Source: Calocera cornea HHB12733
Taxonomy: Eukaryota; Basidiomycota; Dacrymycetes; Dacrymycetales; Dacrymycetaceae
Length of the DNA stretch: 49,151 nt
Reading direction: 5' to 3'
Assembly (NCBI GenBank): GCA_001632435.1
Contig: KV424055.1
Span: 1-49,151, forward strand
The notes under the pieces were generated by a model. The model made no database searches and was not told the origin of the DNA. It saw nothing but the letters and a program-made list of their open reading frames with translations. Numbering within the stretch: position 1 is the first letter of the stretch; each line of letters begins with the position of its first letter. This document shows positions 1 through 10,000 of the stretch, piece after piece. Position numbers and translations under genes: made by a program.

Positions 1-701
1 AACGCTCCGTACGGATTCCGGGTTACACAAGTCTCACTTGGTCAGGTACCAGGAACGGCTTCGTGCCTGGTGCCTGGTGCCTGGGAATATACAGGAATCC
101 CGTAGCTATTTAACTATGAGATCTAGGTAGCGAATATGAGCTGTCTTTCCCCCCTATCCAGACACCGGCCAAAGCGTTACTTCGCGTTATCGACCAAGCG
201 TTATATCGATATCTCACGAGTGACACTCCTCTGATAGAACTCAACAAAGATCCCATTACTCTATCTACTACAGCTTGTGGTAATAGCTATTCACAGGCAG
301 GCCTTCTTCATGGTTGTGCTCCATGACATGACAGGGTCAGGTGGTAGACGCTGGTTTGCACGTACACCAGCGCCGGACATGGAAGTACTGGGCAGTTGAG
401 AGGGGGAGCCTTGACTTCAAGTTGTGCCTAGTGCCATTGAGGGGTACCGGTAGTACGAGCCTGAAAGACTAAAGTCCAGCCTGGGTCTCGGCACCGCGGG
501 GGCAAATTATCGCTCGTGATCCCCTGCTCCGTTACTGTACAGTACGTGTTTTGATCTCAATCGACCACGCGTCGCACGTTTGTACCTGCTAGTCCATCGC
601 AGACATCTCGTTTGCTTAAGAGAAAACTTCTAGCACACCCAGACTTCACTTTAGGATGGAAGAAACAACGGACTTCTCCTCGAGTAACACGTCCCAAGGC
701 T
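1..701. other. intergenic, no gene seen
   Basis: No reading frame here resembles a known protein. A short run near 60-90 repeats the word GTGCCTGG. The sequence leads into the F-box/LRR pseudogene that starts at about 702 and may contain its former promoter. Confidence 0.5.
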
Positions 702-2029
702 CTGCATCGAATCTTCACCATTCCAGAGCTCGTCCGTGAGATCGCCCAGCATCTCGACCGCCGATCCGACAAGTACCATTTTCCACGCACAAGCCACACA
801 ATGTGGAACAGCTGTGTCTCGTGGCTTTGGTATACTGCCGACTCTCGCGATCTCGAGAAAATCCTCCCTGACGACCTCATCGATTACAGCGAGCCAAGAA
901 CGCGAGCTCGCGCGCTGCATCCCAAGGAGCGCGCTATCCTCCAGCGATACATTCCACATGTACGCCAAATGACCCTAGTCCTGCATCCATTCTTCCAGGA
1001 CGAAATTGAGGGCCTCCGCATCGGGTCCTGTTTGCTCGCGATTGAAAGCTATGCGACAAGACTGGCATCTCTCCCCGCTCTTCAAGTGTTTTCCGTGCAG
1101 ATCAGCCATCCCGGCGATATAGCTTCTTGTACTTCCCTCTTAACTGCCTCGAGCCTACTTGAGCTGTCCATCCGAATTTCGGCAAAGCTTTTATTACCAA
1201 ACAATTCGAATTTGCACTCTGCTGCTGGGCTTTTCGATGCTATACAGGCGAGCTCCCAGTTGCAAACCTTTGCGCTGACCACTCCTTTCGCTCTACCATT
1301 TACACACATAGACCTCTTGCACCACGGACTGAGGCGAAACGTTAACGATCTACTCAATCGTCTTCCTGGACTGAGAATGTTGGAGCTGGGCAGTGCCATC
1401 GGAGCCGGTTCGCTTATTCCCAGCATCGCTTGCCTACCAAGGCTCGAGAGGCTTGATGCAGCTATCTCTTCTTGCAGAGATGTTGCCCTGACGGGCGGTT
1501 CTCCCTCGCTCCGCTGCCTCAATATCTTCCTTGCGCCTCAAAGCCGTGCAACTCCACGACCTCACCCACTTTTTGTCCTTTATTCCTCCTCAACAACGGC
1601 AACATATATGCTTGTGTGAATGTGGCCATCTTGATGTCTTTCTCCAACGCATTGCCGACGTCTTGTCGAAATCGCTCACCAAACTCATATTGTGCATCGA
1701 ATGTCAGCAATGGGACGCTGCGCTATCGTACCACACTGCATTTGCACCCTTGTCAAGCTGTACCGCCCTGCGTTACGTGTTCCTGAACTTGTGCGGATGC
1801 CTGCAGCACATGACAGGGGATGAGGACGTGGTCACCATGGCTCAAGTATGGCCAAACTTGGAGTACTTTCAGCTCTGTGTTGTAGACGGCTCGGTTGTGG
1901 GCGATATCTCAGATGAGAGCCTCACTGCATTTGCACATCCAATCCCCCATCGCCCCTGACATGTACATGATGGCATGGAAGCTCGGATACCTCGTACGAA
2001 GTTGGTCCCTCCCAACCAGCAAACCTTGT

Positions 2030-2899
2030 ATGGCCCATTATGCTCACCAACCCACGTCAGTCGACTCTGCTATTCACGCCTTGCCGGATGACATTGTCCG
2101 CCACATCTTTGAACTCGGATCAGAGCACGGCAAGCTCATTGGATTCAGCCTGGTCGTCTCACACATCTGCCAGAGATGGCGATAAATTGCCCTGGAGACA
2201 GCAATCCTGTGGTCCAATATGCACCTGCAACTTCCCCGGCAGAAGGTTGGCAGGCGGTGGCATTTTGGCTTTTGTGACATGGCTTCTTGGACCACCCAGC
2301 GCCTGGTCAATCTCAAAATCAGCCTTGCATTTGACGCTAGCGAAGTGCAGATGAGTAGCTCGCTGCGCTTCTTGAGAAGACAAGTTCAAGCCTCAGTCTA
2401 TGTCAACACAACTACACGGAATGCGAGAAACAGCTGCGCCTCTCTCTTCACCCTTGACTTTGTCCCACATGCACTCACTTCCCGCCTTTGGTCTCTCACC
2501 ATGTCCCATCAAGGATGGCAGGTTGACGGTACAACATTGACATATCTGCTAGGAGCTCTTGAACACCACACCCTTGAAGTACTGGTCCTCAATGATGTCT
2601 ATCTTGAGGATCCTGGCATGTGGAACAAAGCGGACTATGTTACCCATCCACACAACATCAGTCTCCCAAACCTTCAAGAAGTCCATCTCAACAACACTTA
2701 CAACATATGCGACTCAGCTTCCTGCAGTCTTCTCCTTTATTTGGCTGCCCCCATTGTTGCCCTCTCATTCTTTCTGCCCCAAGCAAATATTCCCACTCAC
2801 TGGTACCGGAGGATGCTGTTCACCACCTCCATTTGCACACTAAACATCCAGTGCACATTTCTGATGGAGCTGTCAACCATCATGGACATCCTATGTTGT
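2030..2899 (+). pseudogene. F-box protein gene fragment of a second class, inserted in copy 1
   Basis: A reading frame starts with ATG at 2030 and soon shows a canonical F-box (IHALPDDIVRHIFELG ... VSHICQRWR). One in-frame TAA at 2183-2185 interrupts it directly after the F-box. The frame then continues with a mushroom F-box body (IALETAILWSNMHL, then LRR-like text around GALEHHTLEVLVLNDVYL). It is unlike the HRIFTIPEL family that surrounds it. The frame ends where the Tc1-like element begins at 2901. Removing that element would join it in frame to the copy-1 C-terminus, which is probably coincidence. I could not find a target-site duplication around this fragment, so how it arrived is unknown. 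Confidence 0.65.
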
Positions 2900-2900
2900 A

Positions 2901-4269
2901 CAGTAGGGAACTTAAATATTGTGGAAAATCTTCCGCGCATGCGTTGCTGCACTGATTGCCTGTACTGATTGCAGTTGTTTATTTACTGATAGCATGCAAT
3001 CACAAATAGTAATGCGTACCATATTTATACCTGTGCTTGAAGCTCTCGCTGCCCCCAACAGACTTTCCTATGGCGCCAACCACTCCACACCAGAAACAGC
3101 CGCAATATGTCTACTGCTCTCCAATGAAGCAGAGCTGCTGTGCCCTACAAAGGGCCTACAAGCTACCCACCACAAATCTTGCCAAAAAGCTCCGAATGAG
3201 CCTCTCCTCAGTCTATCGCAATTGAAAGAAGTTCTGCAGCAATGACAGCGATGTTTACAAGCCCATTCAGGGCAGAGGCCCTAAGCCATTGGCTATGATG
3301 AGCAACAAACAACATGCAGCAATGCGAATCTGTTGGGGTCAGGCACCCACGCTGCTGACCTGCAGCAAAAGTTCTACCCCCATGTCACTGTGCAAACCCT
3401 GCATTGCTGGCTTTGAGCTGCTGGTCTGAAGGCTTATATCAAGAAGAAACGACCTGCCTTAACCAACAAACACAAGGCCAAATGACAGAAATGGGCAAAG
3501 CATCATTGGAACTGGGATGCCAAGGATTGGGGCAATGTTGTGTTCACTGACGAGTGCCGTGTGTTGCTCCATGGCTCTGACGGTGCTGTATGGTGTTGGC
3601 GCAAGCCTGGGGAAGGTTTGTTGCCTTGGTATGTGAGACCGACAAAGAAGTATGGGGGCAGGAAAGGTGTTATGGTGTGGGGGTGCATCGCATTGCATGG
3701 GGTGGGTCGGCTGTACCATATCAATGGTACACTCAATGGCCCCGGATATGTCCAGTTGCTCCAGGAGGCATTCCTGGGCACTATGGCTGACCTCCAGAAG
3801 GTGCCATGGGACTGTATCTTTCAGCAGGATGGCGCAAGTTGCCACACTTCCGCTGTCACCCGCAATTGGTTCGAGGAGAACAATGTGTGGTGCATCACAT
3901 GGCCAGCCAACTCCTGCGACCTCAATCCAATTCAGCATGTCTGGGCTTACCTCAAGAAACGAGTTCATACCACCTTGCCTGATGCAAAGAATGCCAATCA
4001 GTTGTGGGAGGTCATTCAAAATGAGTGGAGCAAGATTCCCTCCAACTTCATCCAAAAGCTATATGACTCTATGCCTTGATGTGTTGCAGCTGTCAGGGAG
4101 GTGAAGGGGGAAAATACTAAATATTGACCGTTTCTTTAACTTCATTTAATTGATGTGTATAACTTTAACTATAAGATGGTTTTCGAATAATTCACTGTTT
4201 TGATGCCGGCGAGGCGCAAAACATTCCTGGCGACGGAGGAATATTTCGCAATATTAAAGTTCCCTACTG
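2901..4269 (+). mobile_element. Tc1-like DNA transposon, complete but inactive
   Basis: The 1,369-bp element has imperfect inverted termini of about 23-30 bp starting CAGTAGGGAACTT. It is flanked on each side by TA (2899-2900 and 4270-4271), the Tc1/mariner target duplication. Inside are a degraded helix-turn-helix region (about 3110-3225) and a DDE transposase domain (about 3480-4079). The element sits at the junction of the F-box fragment and the remainder of F-box copy 1. It is non-autonomous now because the transposase is broken (see its own entry). Confidence 0.92.
3100..4079 (+). pseudogene. Tc1-like transposase remnant, DD34Q
   Basis: The N-terminal helix-turn-helix region reads LAKKLRMSLSSVYRN and stops at TGA 3223. 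A frameshift follows. The catalytic domain includes KKKRPALTNKHKAK, VFTDECRVLL (first Asp), FQQDGASCHTS (second Asp) and CDLNPIQHVWAYLKKRV. The third catalytic position is Gln (CAG) where Tc1 families have Glu, 34 residues after the second Asp. In-frame TGA codons at 3414-3416 and 3483-3485 stand where arginine is expected, which fits CGA to TGA change. The last open stretch (3540-4079) ends normally with a TGA. The protein cannot be functional. Confidence 0.88.
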
Positions 4270-4905
4270 TACGTCATGCCGTTTGTTGCATACTTCGACA
4301 CTGTCAGTCGACTTCGAAGCCACTGTATTGCCAAAGGTCGGCCGTCTGACAGATTCTGGCTTGAAACAACTCGGGATTGGGGAATGGTCCTACACTCCAG
4401 ATGCGAAACTTACCGCAGCCTTCATACGACGAACGTTCCCGCTGCTGGAGACCTTCTACTGTTGCACGGAGGAGAAGGACGACATAGAAGCAGGCTTGCC
4501 AGGGGTGAGATTTGAGCCTGAGCTGGAGCGGTGGTTTGAGTGAGTGATTCCTGGTTGTGCTGTATGGCACGGCTGCTGATAGAAAGTACAGGAGGGCCGA
4601 GGCATCCAAATACGCCTTTGCCGCCACGCGCTATGATTCATTAGTTCAACCTGTAATTAAGGACTTGGCTCGTGTACCACTGTGTCAGCCATGTCGCTCA
4701 GATAACCTCCAATGTCAACAAGGAATATGGCCGAGCAGCACATGAATTAAGTTGTTGTTGTACCAGACACAGCAGAGTCTAGTGGTAGCGCCGATGTCTT
4801 CGGCAACCCGTGTGACGTGCTGACTTTTGGCAGGGCCCAAAAGTGAGGTTCGCAAATACATGCCACGAAGCCACAAAGACGCCCGAAAACGGCGCGGTTG
4901 AATCA

Positions 4906-5380
4906 GTCGACGTCAAATTGCCATTTGCAGACTTGCTCGAGACTGTACAGTCAGCCACTCTCGCACTGCCCGTGGATCTCAGGAGTCTTGAGCATGGGAG
5001 ACGAAGCCAGCCAGGGCGCCAATGGCCCATGAGCCACTCACGGTTGAGGGAGCTCCATCTTGGACTCACCTCGAATCTCGATCACCGACGAGGACAACCA
5101 CCCGGCTAAAGTAGCCGACTTCCTACCGCAAACAGTCCCCAAGCTTCAATCGTTCTATCGCGAAAGGAAGGTCCTTTACCGTAAGGACGCACTCTTGCCA
5201 CTGCTGAAAGGTGTGCGATCTGAGCCCGGGCTACACTGGTGGTTCAAGTACATAGGTGGCTCTTATTGTTGTCTTTCCCATGGCTGAACATTATGCAGAG
5301 AGCATCTAGGATTGCCCCTACCACAGGCTCCAGGTGCGGAGGCACGGTCGCTCTTCCGGATTCGGAAGTTGGGAAGTTAA
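4906..5380 (+). pseudogene. F-box/LRR family, C-terminal fragment (copy 2)
   Basis: Only the last part of the family protein is present. It reads LPVDLRSLEHGRRSQPGRQW, closely matching the intact copy's LPVELQSLEYGRRQQTGQQW. A frameshift near 5060-5080 follows, then FLPQTVPKLQSFY and the family terminus LHWWFK at 5247. No stop codon follows WWFK here. Instead there is a GTACAT donor (5248), a 51-bp intron and an acceptor at 5297-5298. The next exon encodes K-EHLGLPLPQ and stops with TAA at 5378-5380. This copy shows best that the family has a spliced 3' exon. The upstream four-fifths of the gene is missing, so it is a pseudogene. Confidence 0.78.
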
Positions 5381-6563
5381 GGAAAGATGTGATTTCGACT
5401 CTTTCTAATGTGTGACCCCATGGTACCGAGCTCTCCCCGGGCCGGTCAGGAACTCGAATCCTGACCTGCGAGCAAGGCCCTGGTGAGTTGTCCGCTTAAA
5501 GCTGGTCAAGCTTCAGCAGTTAACCATTGCTGAAAAGTAGGCAGAAGGCTCCCCGAACAGCGTTCGTCGACATTGCGGGAGATTCTGCAGCAGAAGAGCG
5601 CTGATGTTCTGGCAAGATGGTGGACAGCGGCAGCTATGGATGGATGTAACTAGAGCTCCCGGCCCACACATTGTGAAGGGCTCATCCTCGCGAACAGCAG
5701 CCTACAGCGAACACACAAAACTGAGCGTGATTTGTCTTTCCATTGTGACTTTCTGGAGACCGACGCCTATAAGCACATCGCAGGCCGCACCCAAGCTCCT
5801 TGCGATGTGCTTGGTTGAACGGGGCACAGATAGCAGATCGCCGAACCCATCCGAGCTCCCCGCCCAACTCGCTCTGAGAGAAGCGAAGCACAGTCCACAT
5901 GGACGAACGTGCCAAGCCCTCCCGCTGGAACAGTATCAACGCCTCTGCCCCTGACACAGCCGCCCGGCACCGTAAGCATGGCTGATCGGCGAATCGGCCA
6001 GTCGCGTACGCCTGCATAAGGTGGGCTTTTGATCAGCCAAAGGGGTTACGGCTCGTGTGCCGCGTCAGCGCCGATGAGTGCAGCCGGCACCATGGGGGGA
6101 GGGGCTCCATACCGAAGCACGGTGCCCCTGTCGTGCGATACTTTGGGCGCTTCGGCGACGCGGCCGTGGAGTTCCGGATGACGATATGCCCCGTTGGTCC
6201 GCGTCTGAGTTGCAGCCTCGAACGCTGCCCGCTTGACCCTGCATTCCGCCCGGCACCCGCGCTCCTCCTCCTTCCCCGCATAGTCGTCCCCTCCAGCGCA
6301 GCACACACCCTCGATCGGGTGCTGCCGGCTCATTAGTGCACGCCCTACCCCGCGGAGCGGTGCTGATCCTGCGCACGAGCCTCCAGGCCCGCAAGAACAC
6401 GCCAAGCACCACGGCCAAGGGGCGATCGCCCGCCTGCGTCGTTGTCATCGTCAGCGGGGCACGCCGTCACCCGACCCCCTCGCCTGCCACTACGTTCACG
6501 CATCACCCACCGGCACCGGCACCGGCACCTACTTAACCCTCTCCCCAGGGGCCACCCCGCCCG
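5381..6563. other. intergenic, GC-rich toward the BTB gene
   Basis: No supported gene. At 5445-5468 there is a 7-bp stem (GGTCAGG/CCTGACC) whose minus strand resembles a tRNA T-arm, but no full cloverleaf can be built. The last 500 bp are rich in C and likely hold the BTB gene promoter. Confidence 0.45.
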
Positions 6564-9292
6564 ATGCCCACCACCCCGTCGTCCCACTCCCCCTCCTCTG
6601 GGCCAGGCCCGAGCCGCGCCATGTCGCCCTCGCTGCTGGACCATCTGCACGCGTCCTTCCTCTCCGGCCGCGCGGCAGACGTGACGCTGCGTGTGCTCGG
6701 GCCCTGGCGCGCAGAGTACAGGATGCACAAGGTCGTCCTCCTCCAGGCCGGCTTCTTCGAGATGCTGTTCGAGGGCGGGTACAGGGAGGCGCTGGGCGAG
6801 GGAACGCCCGTGGAGCTCAGGTTCGAGGACCCGAATATCACCCGGGCGGCTTTCGAGTGCGTGCTGCTTCCCTATAGCGTGTATATGCTGACTGCCGAGC
6901 GCAGACTGTGCCTCTCCCACCTCTACCGCCCCACGCCGCTCCCCTCGCTGCCCCCCGCCTACCTCCCCTCCCCCTCCCACCCGCTAACACCCGACTTCCC
7001 CGTCCCCCCGCCGCCCTCCCGCGTCCCCCGCCTCCTCCTCTCCCTCCTCGCCACCGCCTCCTACCTGCACATCCCCCACTTAGTGACCGACGCAGCCCGC
7101 GTGCTGCTCGGCAGCGTGAGCCCCTGGACCGTCGCGCGCTACTTGGGGTTCGCCATCGGCTTGGGGCTCGGGCCGGAGGTTGCAGGCGCACCGGAGGAGG
7201 GGGAGGAGGGCGTCAAGGGTCTCGGACGGACGTTCGAAGACTCACCAGCGCCGAGCGTGCCTGCTTCCCGCGCACCCTCCATCCGAGGCACAGACGATGA
7301 GACTCCCTCCCCGCCCGCGCACCGGGCGGAGGACAGCGACGACGACCTGCACACGTCCAAGTCGACCGCCACCACCACAGCGTCCAGCACGCCCGTGCCC
7401 TCCTCGCCGACCAAGCACCAGCTGCTGACATCGTACGGCACACCGACGAACCTGCTGGGCCAGACCTGCGTGGCCTGGCTCTGCAGGTGGGGCGCCGATG
7501 TGCTCGTTTATGAGGAGCTCTGTGCGGGTGCGTCAGCGTGGTGCGTCTGGGGCAGGGGCGGGCTGCCGGCCAGCTGGGTCAGGGCTGTGCTCGGCGCGGA
7601 CGAGTTTTGGGTCAGGGAGGAGGTCAATCGGTGGGATGTCGCGCGGCGGGTGGTGGACTTGAGAAGGGAGGCGTGGGCGAGAGAGCGCGAAGCGGGGAGG
7701 AAGGGGCGCCTGGCGGGTGAACGGGAGAGGGAGGAGAGGGAGGAGGAGAGGGAGTGGGCGCGGCTTTTCGAGGAGGGGATCTATTACTCGCACATGGTAC
7801 GTCCTTTCTGTTTCTGCGATGCGGGGGGTCTGATGCTGATATATGCGCGTGGCAGACATTCGACAACCTCACCAAGATCTCGCTCACCCTCTCCCCGCAC
7901 ACGGGCAAGCCGTACACCCCGCTCCGCACGCTGCAGCGCGCCCACTGGGCATCCTCCCTCCTCCGCGCAGCCGTGCAGGCTGCCAATGCCATCACCCTGC
8001 CGAACGGGAAGCCGGGGGAGATGGGCCTCATGCGCGGGACGGAGGAGCTGCTTTCCTCCCCTGCCGAGAAGGAGGACGAGCAGGAGGCGCTGTTCGCCGT
8101 CCCGCCTGACGATGCGCAGCGCATTGGCGACTGGAACCCTGCGGGCGTGCTCGCCGCTGCCGTTGCGGGCATTCCGGCGGCTAGCAAGGGCAAGACGGGG
8201 TGGGACGAGCGTTCCTGGTTCGGCGTGGGGAACAAGCGCCGCACGCTGCGCGACCTGTCCTCCAGCGCCGCGCTGCTGCCCTTGGAGCGCAGCCTCGGGT
8301 GGACGACATACGAGCCCTACCGGTTCTCCGTCGAGTTCTACTCCGCTGCCGCCCTGCGGCTGGACAAGCGCCCCGTCATCCCCGGCGCCCCGGCGCCGGC
8401 GGGCTCGCCGAGCAAGATCCATTCGCGCACGGTGTTCTACGCCGGGTCGCTGTTCAACGTCTACATCCAGGTGGTGAAGAAGAAGAAGGACGACAAGGAC
8501 GTCCGCTCGGGCCCGGGCGCGCTCGGGGGGGATAAGGAGACCCAGCTCGGGGTGTACGTCCAGAGATGGAGCATGGTCAACCCCGTCCCGCCGGCCAGTG
8601 CGCCGCCCGCGACACCCGCGGCCCAGGCCGTAACGGCGCGCGGAGCAGCGCAGCACAGGAGGGAGGACAGCGCGGCCTCGACGCGCTCGATCGGCGCGTT
8701 CGCGTCCACCCTCACTCCCGCCACGCCCGGCGCGCCCCCGGGGAGCATCCCCCTGCACCTTGCCGCCACCTGGCACGCGCCCGCCGCTCCCGGCCGCACC
8801 CCGACGCCCAGCCCGATCCCCTTCCCGCGCGCAGCCACCCCGCGCCTGGCGACGAGCACGAGCACGAGCACGAGTGCGAGCGCGAGCGCCCTGAGCCGCT
8901 CGGCGAGCCCGCCCATCCCCGGCACGCCTACGGCTGTGCACTCCCCCGGCCCGCCCACTCCGGGAGGGGCGAGCCAGTCCCCGCCCTCTGCATTCCCCTT
9001 CCCCCCTCCCAGCACCCCCACCACGTCCAGCACCCCCGGCTCAGCGCCCGCCTCCTACCCCCCCGCCGCGCCCCAAACGCCGTACCGCGACCCGCGCCAG
9101 ACCCTGCGCGCGTACTTTGCGGTCACGTGCTGCTCCTCCCTGGGCGCGGTGCTCACGCGGTTCAGCAGCGCGCCGGACAAGTTTGATGTGGGCCAGAGCT
9201 GGGGGTGGAAGAGCAGCTGCTTGAAGGAGGGCGCTGGCGAGGAAGGGGGGGACGGAGGGCTCAGGGTCACGGTCGTTATTGGGCTGGTGTAG
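6564..9292 (+). CDS. BTB/POZ domain protein, fungal Germ-cell-less-like
   Basis: Two exons, 6564-7796 and 7856-9292, are joined in phase 0 across a 59-bp intron (GTACGT...GGCAG), giving 889 residues. The BTB domain lies near residues 15-110 (FLSGRAADVTLRV, YRMHKVVLLQAGFFEMLFEGGY). It is followed by a proline-rich spacer and a BACK-like helical stretch (LLLSLLATASYLHIPHL, then VARYLGFAIGLGL). A charged Arg/Glu-rich helix precedes the intron. Exon 2 carries a beta-rich region (EPYRFSVEFYSAAALRL, HSRTVFYAGSLFNVYIQVV) and a long low-complexity Ser/Pro/Ala segment before a conserved tail (TLRAYFAVTCCSSLGAVLTR). BTB proteins commonly act as Cullin-3 adaptors; its substrate is not inferable. Codon use is strongly GC-rich. 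An alternative start at 6621 would remove 19 residues. Confidence 0.82.
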
Positions 9293-10000
9293 CCGCTGCC
9301 TTTCAAGATCACAGGGTGAGTGCGGTTGTAGGTTATCGACTCGGAGGGTTGTTAGGTGGCTACTCGAGCGTGCGCCTGCGACTCCCATGGTTCTGTTTCT
9401 AGAGACATTCGTTCGGTTCGGATGGATTTATGATTCCCCCGTTTTCTTGTACTTACCCCGCCTTACTGTGGATATCACTCGGAAGCCCTGCTCCTTTGTA
9501 CTCTCGTGTACCTTTGTTTACACAGTATTATTATATGTTTACTAGCCCTGACTGTTGTTGCAGTACAGACTGTCGCCAGTGGGGAACGCGGCGACGATGA
9601 CAGCTCGATGACTGGTCCCTGAGACTAGCGTGTCGAAGCTGCCCTGGTGACAGCCGAGGAATGCATGACACCCCGATTCCCCGCGCAGGGTCGGACGCGC
9701 TCGGGAATCCAGCAGAACCGACCAAAAGCCCTGACTGTGCGCAAGACTCTGTGGCAAAGGTGCAGTGGCCAGGATACCTCGGTCCACTCCGCGCACACCG
9801 CACTGCCAGTGGTGAACTCGTCTGAGCAGCGCAGGAGGAACAGTCACTTTGTGCGTACAATCATGTCACTTCGAGTACAGACTGCCGGAAGGCTTATAAG
9901 GCGTGCTAGCTGTGCCAGTCGTTGGCCTTCGAATACGTCGCCGATCGTCGTGCCCAGACTCGTCTACCGACTCCCTTTACCGCCGCCACTGCCTGCTAGT
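9293..10000. other. BTB 3' flank and PARP promoter region
   Basis: AT-rich sequence near 9500-9545 probably holds the BTB transcript end. No gene is supported. The region ends with a TATA-like box and the PARP leader. The PARP frame is open upstream to 9647, but the ATGs in it lie before the TATA-like box. Confidence 0.45.
9895..9900 (+). promoter_or_regulatory. TATA-like box of the PARP gene
   Basis: TATAAG lies 101 bp before the chosen PARP start at 10001. The arrestin gene has the same hexamer 70 bp before its start codon. Assigned by position and sequence only. Confidence 0.4.

Larger units (their letters stand above)
702..4630 (+). pseudogene. F-box/LRR family pseudogene (copy 1), split by insertions
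   Basis: This is a degraded member of the family seen intact at 27091-28828. The N-terminal F-box core (HRIFTIPELVREIAQHL) begins at 702, where the conserved ATG has become CTG. LRR-like sequence runs in frame to about 1533, then shifts to another frame (from 1540) and continues to about 1937 (DESLTAFA). There it is broken by about 2.3 kb of foreign DNA, namely an F-box fragment of another class and a Tc1-like element. The C-terminal part resumes at about 4274 and runs to FIRRTFPLLETFYC and the family terminus ERWFE at 4539. A GTGAGT donor at 4540 and an acceptor at 4590-4591 match the position of the family's last intron, but the following exon is poorly conserved. Loss of the start codon, a frameshift and two insertions make it non-functional. 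Confidence 0.85.

Noticed and set aside
4766..4815. tRNA-like box A (TCTAGTGGTAGCGC) followed by an anticodon-like arm with GTC in the loop
   Set aside because: There is no box B or T-arm downstream, so it is not a tRNA gene. It could be a truncated tRNA-derived repeat, but one copy is not enough.
5445..5468. tRNA T-arm-like hairpin on the minus strand (TTCGAGT loop)
   Set aside because: The conserved G53-C61 pair is absent, no acceptor stem pairs across the right distance, and no D-arm fits. At most it is a decayed SINE head.
7784..8941. Long minus-strand frame antisense to the BTB gene
   Set aside because: Arg/Ala/Gly-rich low-complexity shadow of GC-rich coding sequence.
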